Of a stretch of DNA of 64,000 nt, positions 61,940 to 64,000 are shown piece after piece. Position numbers and translations under genes: made by a program. This DNA is from Neurospora tetraspora (lineage: Eukaryota > Ascomycota > Sordariomycetes > Sordariales > Sordariaceae). Position 1 is the first letter of the stretch. Every line of letters starts with the position of its first letter. The stretch lies in assembly GCF_033439725.1 (NCBI RefSeq), contig NW_026944389.1, forward strand, positions 744,001 to 808,000. The letters run 5' to 3'. The notes beneath the pieces were generated by a model. It was not told where the DNA came from, searched no databases, and saw only the letters and a program-made list of their open reading frames with translations.

Positions 61940-63564
61940 ATGGGCGCCGAAGGAAATGGCGCCTTCCTCGAATATCATGAACCAGACAGTTCGTTATCGC
62001 TTGTCACTCGCTCCCTCCTCAACAAGGAACGACCAGCTGATTCCTCCTTCTCTTCCAGTCGTCAGCATCTTGACGTTAATCTCTTTCTTCTTCTTTCTTG
62101 CCGTGTCCGAATGGGTGGCCGACAAGGTGCTCCGTGCGGGGCTCATTGGCCAAATCATTGTTGGCCTCATCTACGGCGTCCCCATTGGCAACATCCTGGC
62201 CCTGGAATGGCAGGAAACCTTTCTTGCCTTGGGCTACATTGGCCTCATTATCATCATCTTTGAAGGTGGCTTGACTATTCGTCTGGACCTTCTTTGGCAG
62301 AACTTGTTCCTCAGCACCAGCGCGGCGCTTCTTGGTGTGCTCACCCCGATTGCCCTGACGTTTGCCCTGTTCTATGCTGGCTTTGGCTATGGTCTGTTTC
62401 CCTCTGTCATCTCTTTGGCTTCTTTCATCGCGAACGCGTACTGACATTCAACACATAGGCCCCCTCGAAGCCTTCATCGTCGGCACTGCCCTCTGCTCCA
62501 CCTCCATAGGGACCACCTTCGTCGTCATCAACAGCGCTTCGTCAAAGCACGACTTCGCCCAAACCCGCGTCGGCACCGTCCTCATCAGCGCAGCCATTCT
62601 CGACGATGTCTGCGGTCTGGTCCTCGTCAGTGTTATCTCCCAGCTGCGCGACATCGAAAATGCGAACCTGGGCTGGGTCATAGGGCGGCCTATCCTGGCC
62701 AGTGGGCTCATGGCCATCCTGACGCCTCTCGCAGCCAAGTTCGTCCTCGGCCCCCTGTTCCGCTTACCGGCTGTTGAGACACGATTCTTCCGAAAGTTCG
62801 GACACGTCGCCAACATGGCCCTGATAGTGTTGGTCCTTTGTGCGTTCCTGGCCATTGCTGCGTATGCCGGCGCAAGCGTCCTGTTCGGTGCATTCCTGGC
62901 CGGGACAGTTGTGTCGAGCCTACCTAGCAAGCAGCATGTCCACCCCGACGAACCAAGCGACACCATCGACCTTGATGACGATGCGAAACAGAAGAGGCCA
63001 ACATTCGGCGACACTTTTGCGCGATACATCCAAGATGCGCAGCGCTTCATCCTTCAACCATGCTTCTTCGCCAGCATTGGCTTCTCCATCCCCTTCATCG
63101 AGCTTTGGACAGGCGAGGTCATCTGGAAGGGCATCGTCTTCACTATCATGATGGTTCTTGGCAAGTTGGTTGTCGGCCTAGTGATTCCACTGTGGGATCT
63201 CATCGCAAATAAGAAGCCGGATCCCTCAGAGAAAGCGCTTTCGACACCCCCGGCAAAACGAAACTGGGCCCCAGCAGCCTTCCTTGGTACTGCCATGGTC
63301 GCGCGCGGCGAGATAGGTCTTCTCATCATTCAGATCGGCTTGAATGAGACACCGTATCTGTCACGGAAGGCCTTTGTCATTGCAGTCTGGGCCATCGTGC
63401 TCAATACGGTCATCGGCCCAGTATCCGTCGGAACACTCTTGAACCGATTCGGAAGCGCGGTTGCGGAGGATCAGCGGTGGGGGATACAAGCAAAAAACGC
63501 TGGAGGCGAAGTCAATAGGAAGCCTGAGGTGGTATCCGAGGGTACTGGTACCGTGGCGCCCTAG
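61940..63564 (+). CDS. Cation/proton antiporter (CPA, Na+/H+ exchanger domain)
   Basis: I propose three exons: 61940-61988, 62059-62391 and 62459-63564, giving 495 residues. Exon 1 encodes MGAEGNGAFLEYHEPD. The first intron (70 nt, GTTCGT...TTCCAG) joins it as YHEPDIVSILTLISF, a start that matches fungal antiporters of this type. The second (67 nt, GTCTGT...ACTGAC...ACATAG) gives GFGYGPLEAFIVGTALCSTS. About 12 membrane segments are visible. The ion-binding double Asp is Asp176-Asp177 in SAAILDDVCGL, and IIIFEGGLTIRLDLL and LFGAFLAGTVVSSLP are family blocks. Such proteins exchange Na+ or K+ for H+ in plasma or organelle membranes. A downstream in-frame ATG (61956) is possible only if the first intron is wrong. 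The C-terminus is short and soluble. Confidence 0.9.
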
Positions 63565-64000
63565 CCGTTCCGACGCATTACTTCTGTCAGCGTTCCTTTG
63601 CGACTGTCAAGTGTCAGCTGGATACCAAGGACCTACGACTCTATTAAGGGTCTGGAAGCTTGTCGTCTTACTTTCTTTGATCTGCAATCTTCTTGCACTG
63701 TATCAAGAGGCAAACTTCCTTCTTCCGAGGACGACTTCTCGGGATCCCCTGCCCTATAACTGTCAATATGCCCACCAATGCTCCCATACAGGCCTTCGCG
63801 GCTGAATTCAGGGCCCGCGGCTCACAAATTCGGCTCGACTCTTGGCACCACACTACGAAGCACCTACATATTACCGTCCCAACGGTAGCAGCTCCAGTAT
63901 ATTGCTTTTCCAAGTTTAGAAACATTGAGCCTCCATGTACGATTTTTGACCGCCAAGATTTCGGGAGCGTGTTCCGATCATGAGCGACGGCCGAATCTTC
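63565..64000. other. Intergenic to window end
   Basis: This is the 3' region of the antiporter. Short overlapping frames on both strands show no recognisable feature. Confidence 0.4.

Noticed and set aside
61956-62444. Antiporter starting at MAPSSNIMNQT
   Set aside because: An intron at 61989-62058 joins the ATG at 61940 to the membrane region with the typical YHEP-x-IVxIL start, which is more convincing than the unspliced N-terminus.

Overview
The window reads as the nuclear genome of a filamentous ascomycete, most likely Neurospora or a close relative in the Sordariales. Genes are separated by long intergenic stretches. Introns are short (57-131 nt) with GT...AG ends. Two transposon relics have been driven to extreme AT richness with stops in all frames, as repeat-induced point mutation (RIP) does. 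The malate dehydrogenase and P5A ATPase have the expected fungal lengths. Many predicted reading frames begin at TTG, CTG or GTG, so starts were re-chosen here at ATG codons or splice junctions.

Left flank (1-12 kb): a GH31 glycosidase (-), a DHA1-type MFS transporter (+), tRNA-Gly(GCC) (-) and an M20 carboxypeptidase (+). All look intact and ordinary, apart from an odd repeat-bearing N-terminus on the GH31 protein.

Centre (12.2-43.0 kb): a one-directional array, all on the minus strand, of one divergent gene family. I place the family with the DEDDh / Gfd2-YDR514C-like RNase H-fold nuclease domains. It has a D-[FL]-E motif, a [SE]-[EV]-[LIV]-G-x-A-x-[YF]-D-P-R block, a W-D-x-x-x-E segment, a W-D-x-Q-x-W segment and a terminal H-N-[AG]-x-[NK]-D motif. 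Five copies have open frames (starts at 13837, 17690, 20602, 39112 and 43003). Three gene-length copies are broken (F, G, H) and about seven shorter relics lie between them. Several copies carry disordered tails rich in GW or isolated W residues. Copy H is split by a 3.4-kb TA-flanked transposon inserted inside its H-N catalytic codons. A 3.2-kb hAT relic with a perfect 8-bp target duplication lies beside it. Two further inverted-repeat elements sit in promoters, one of them upstream of spf1.

Right flank (45-64 kb): the ER P5A ATPase spf1 (+), mitochondrial malate dehydrogenase (+), a secreted or membrane Ser/Thr/Pro-rich protein (-), a large secreted protein with eleven Cys-rich modules separated by many dibasic sites (-), and a three-exon cation/H+ antiporter (+). 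The modular protein ends at a TAA beyond which the same frame encodes a twelfth module.

The strongest candidates for an undescribed system are the GW-tailed DEDDh-like array and the modular Cys-rich, possibly kexin-processed precursor. Neither function is proven by sequence alone.
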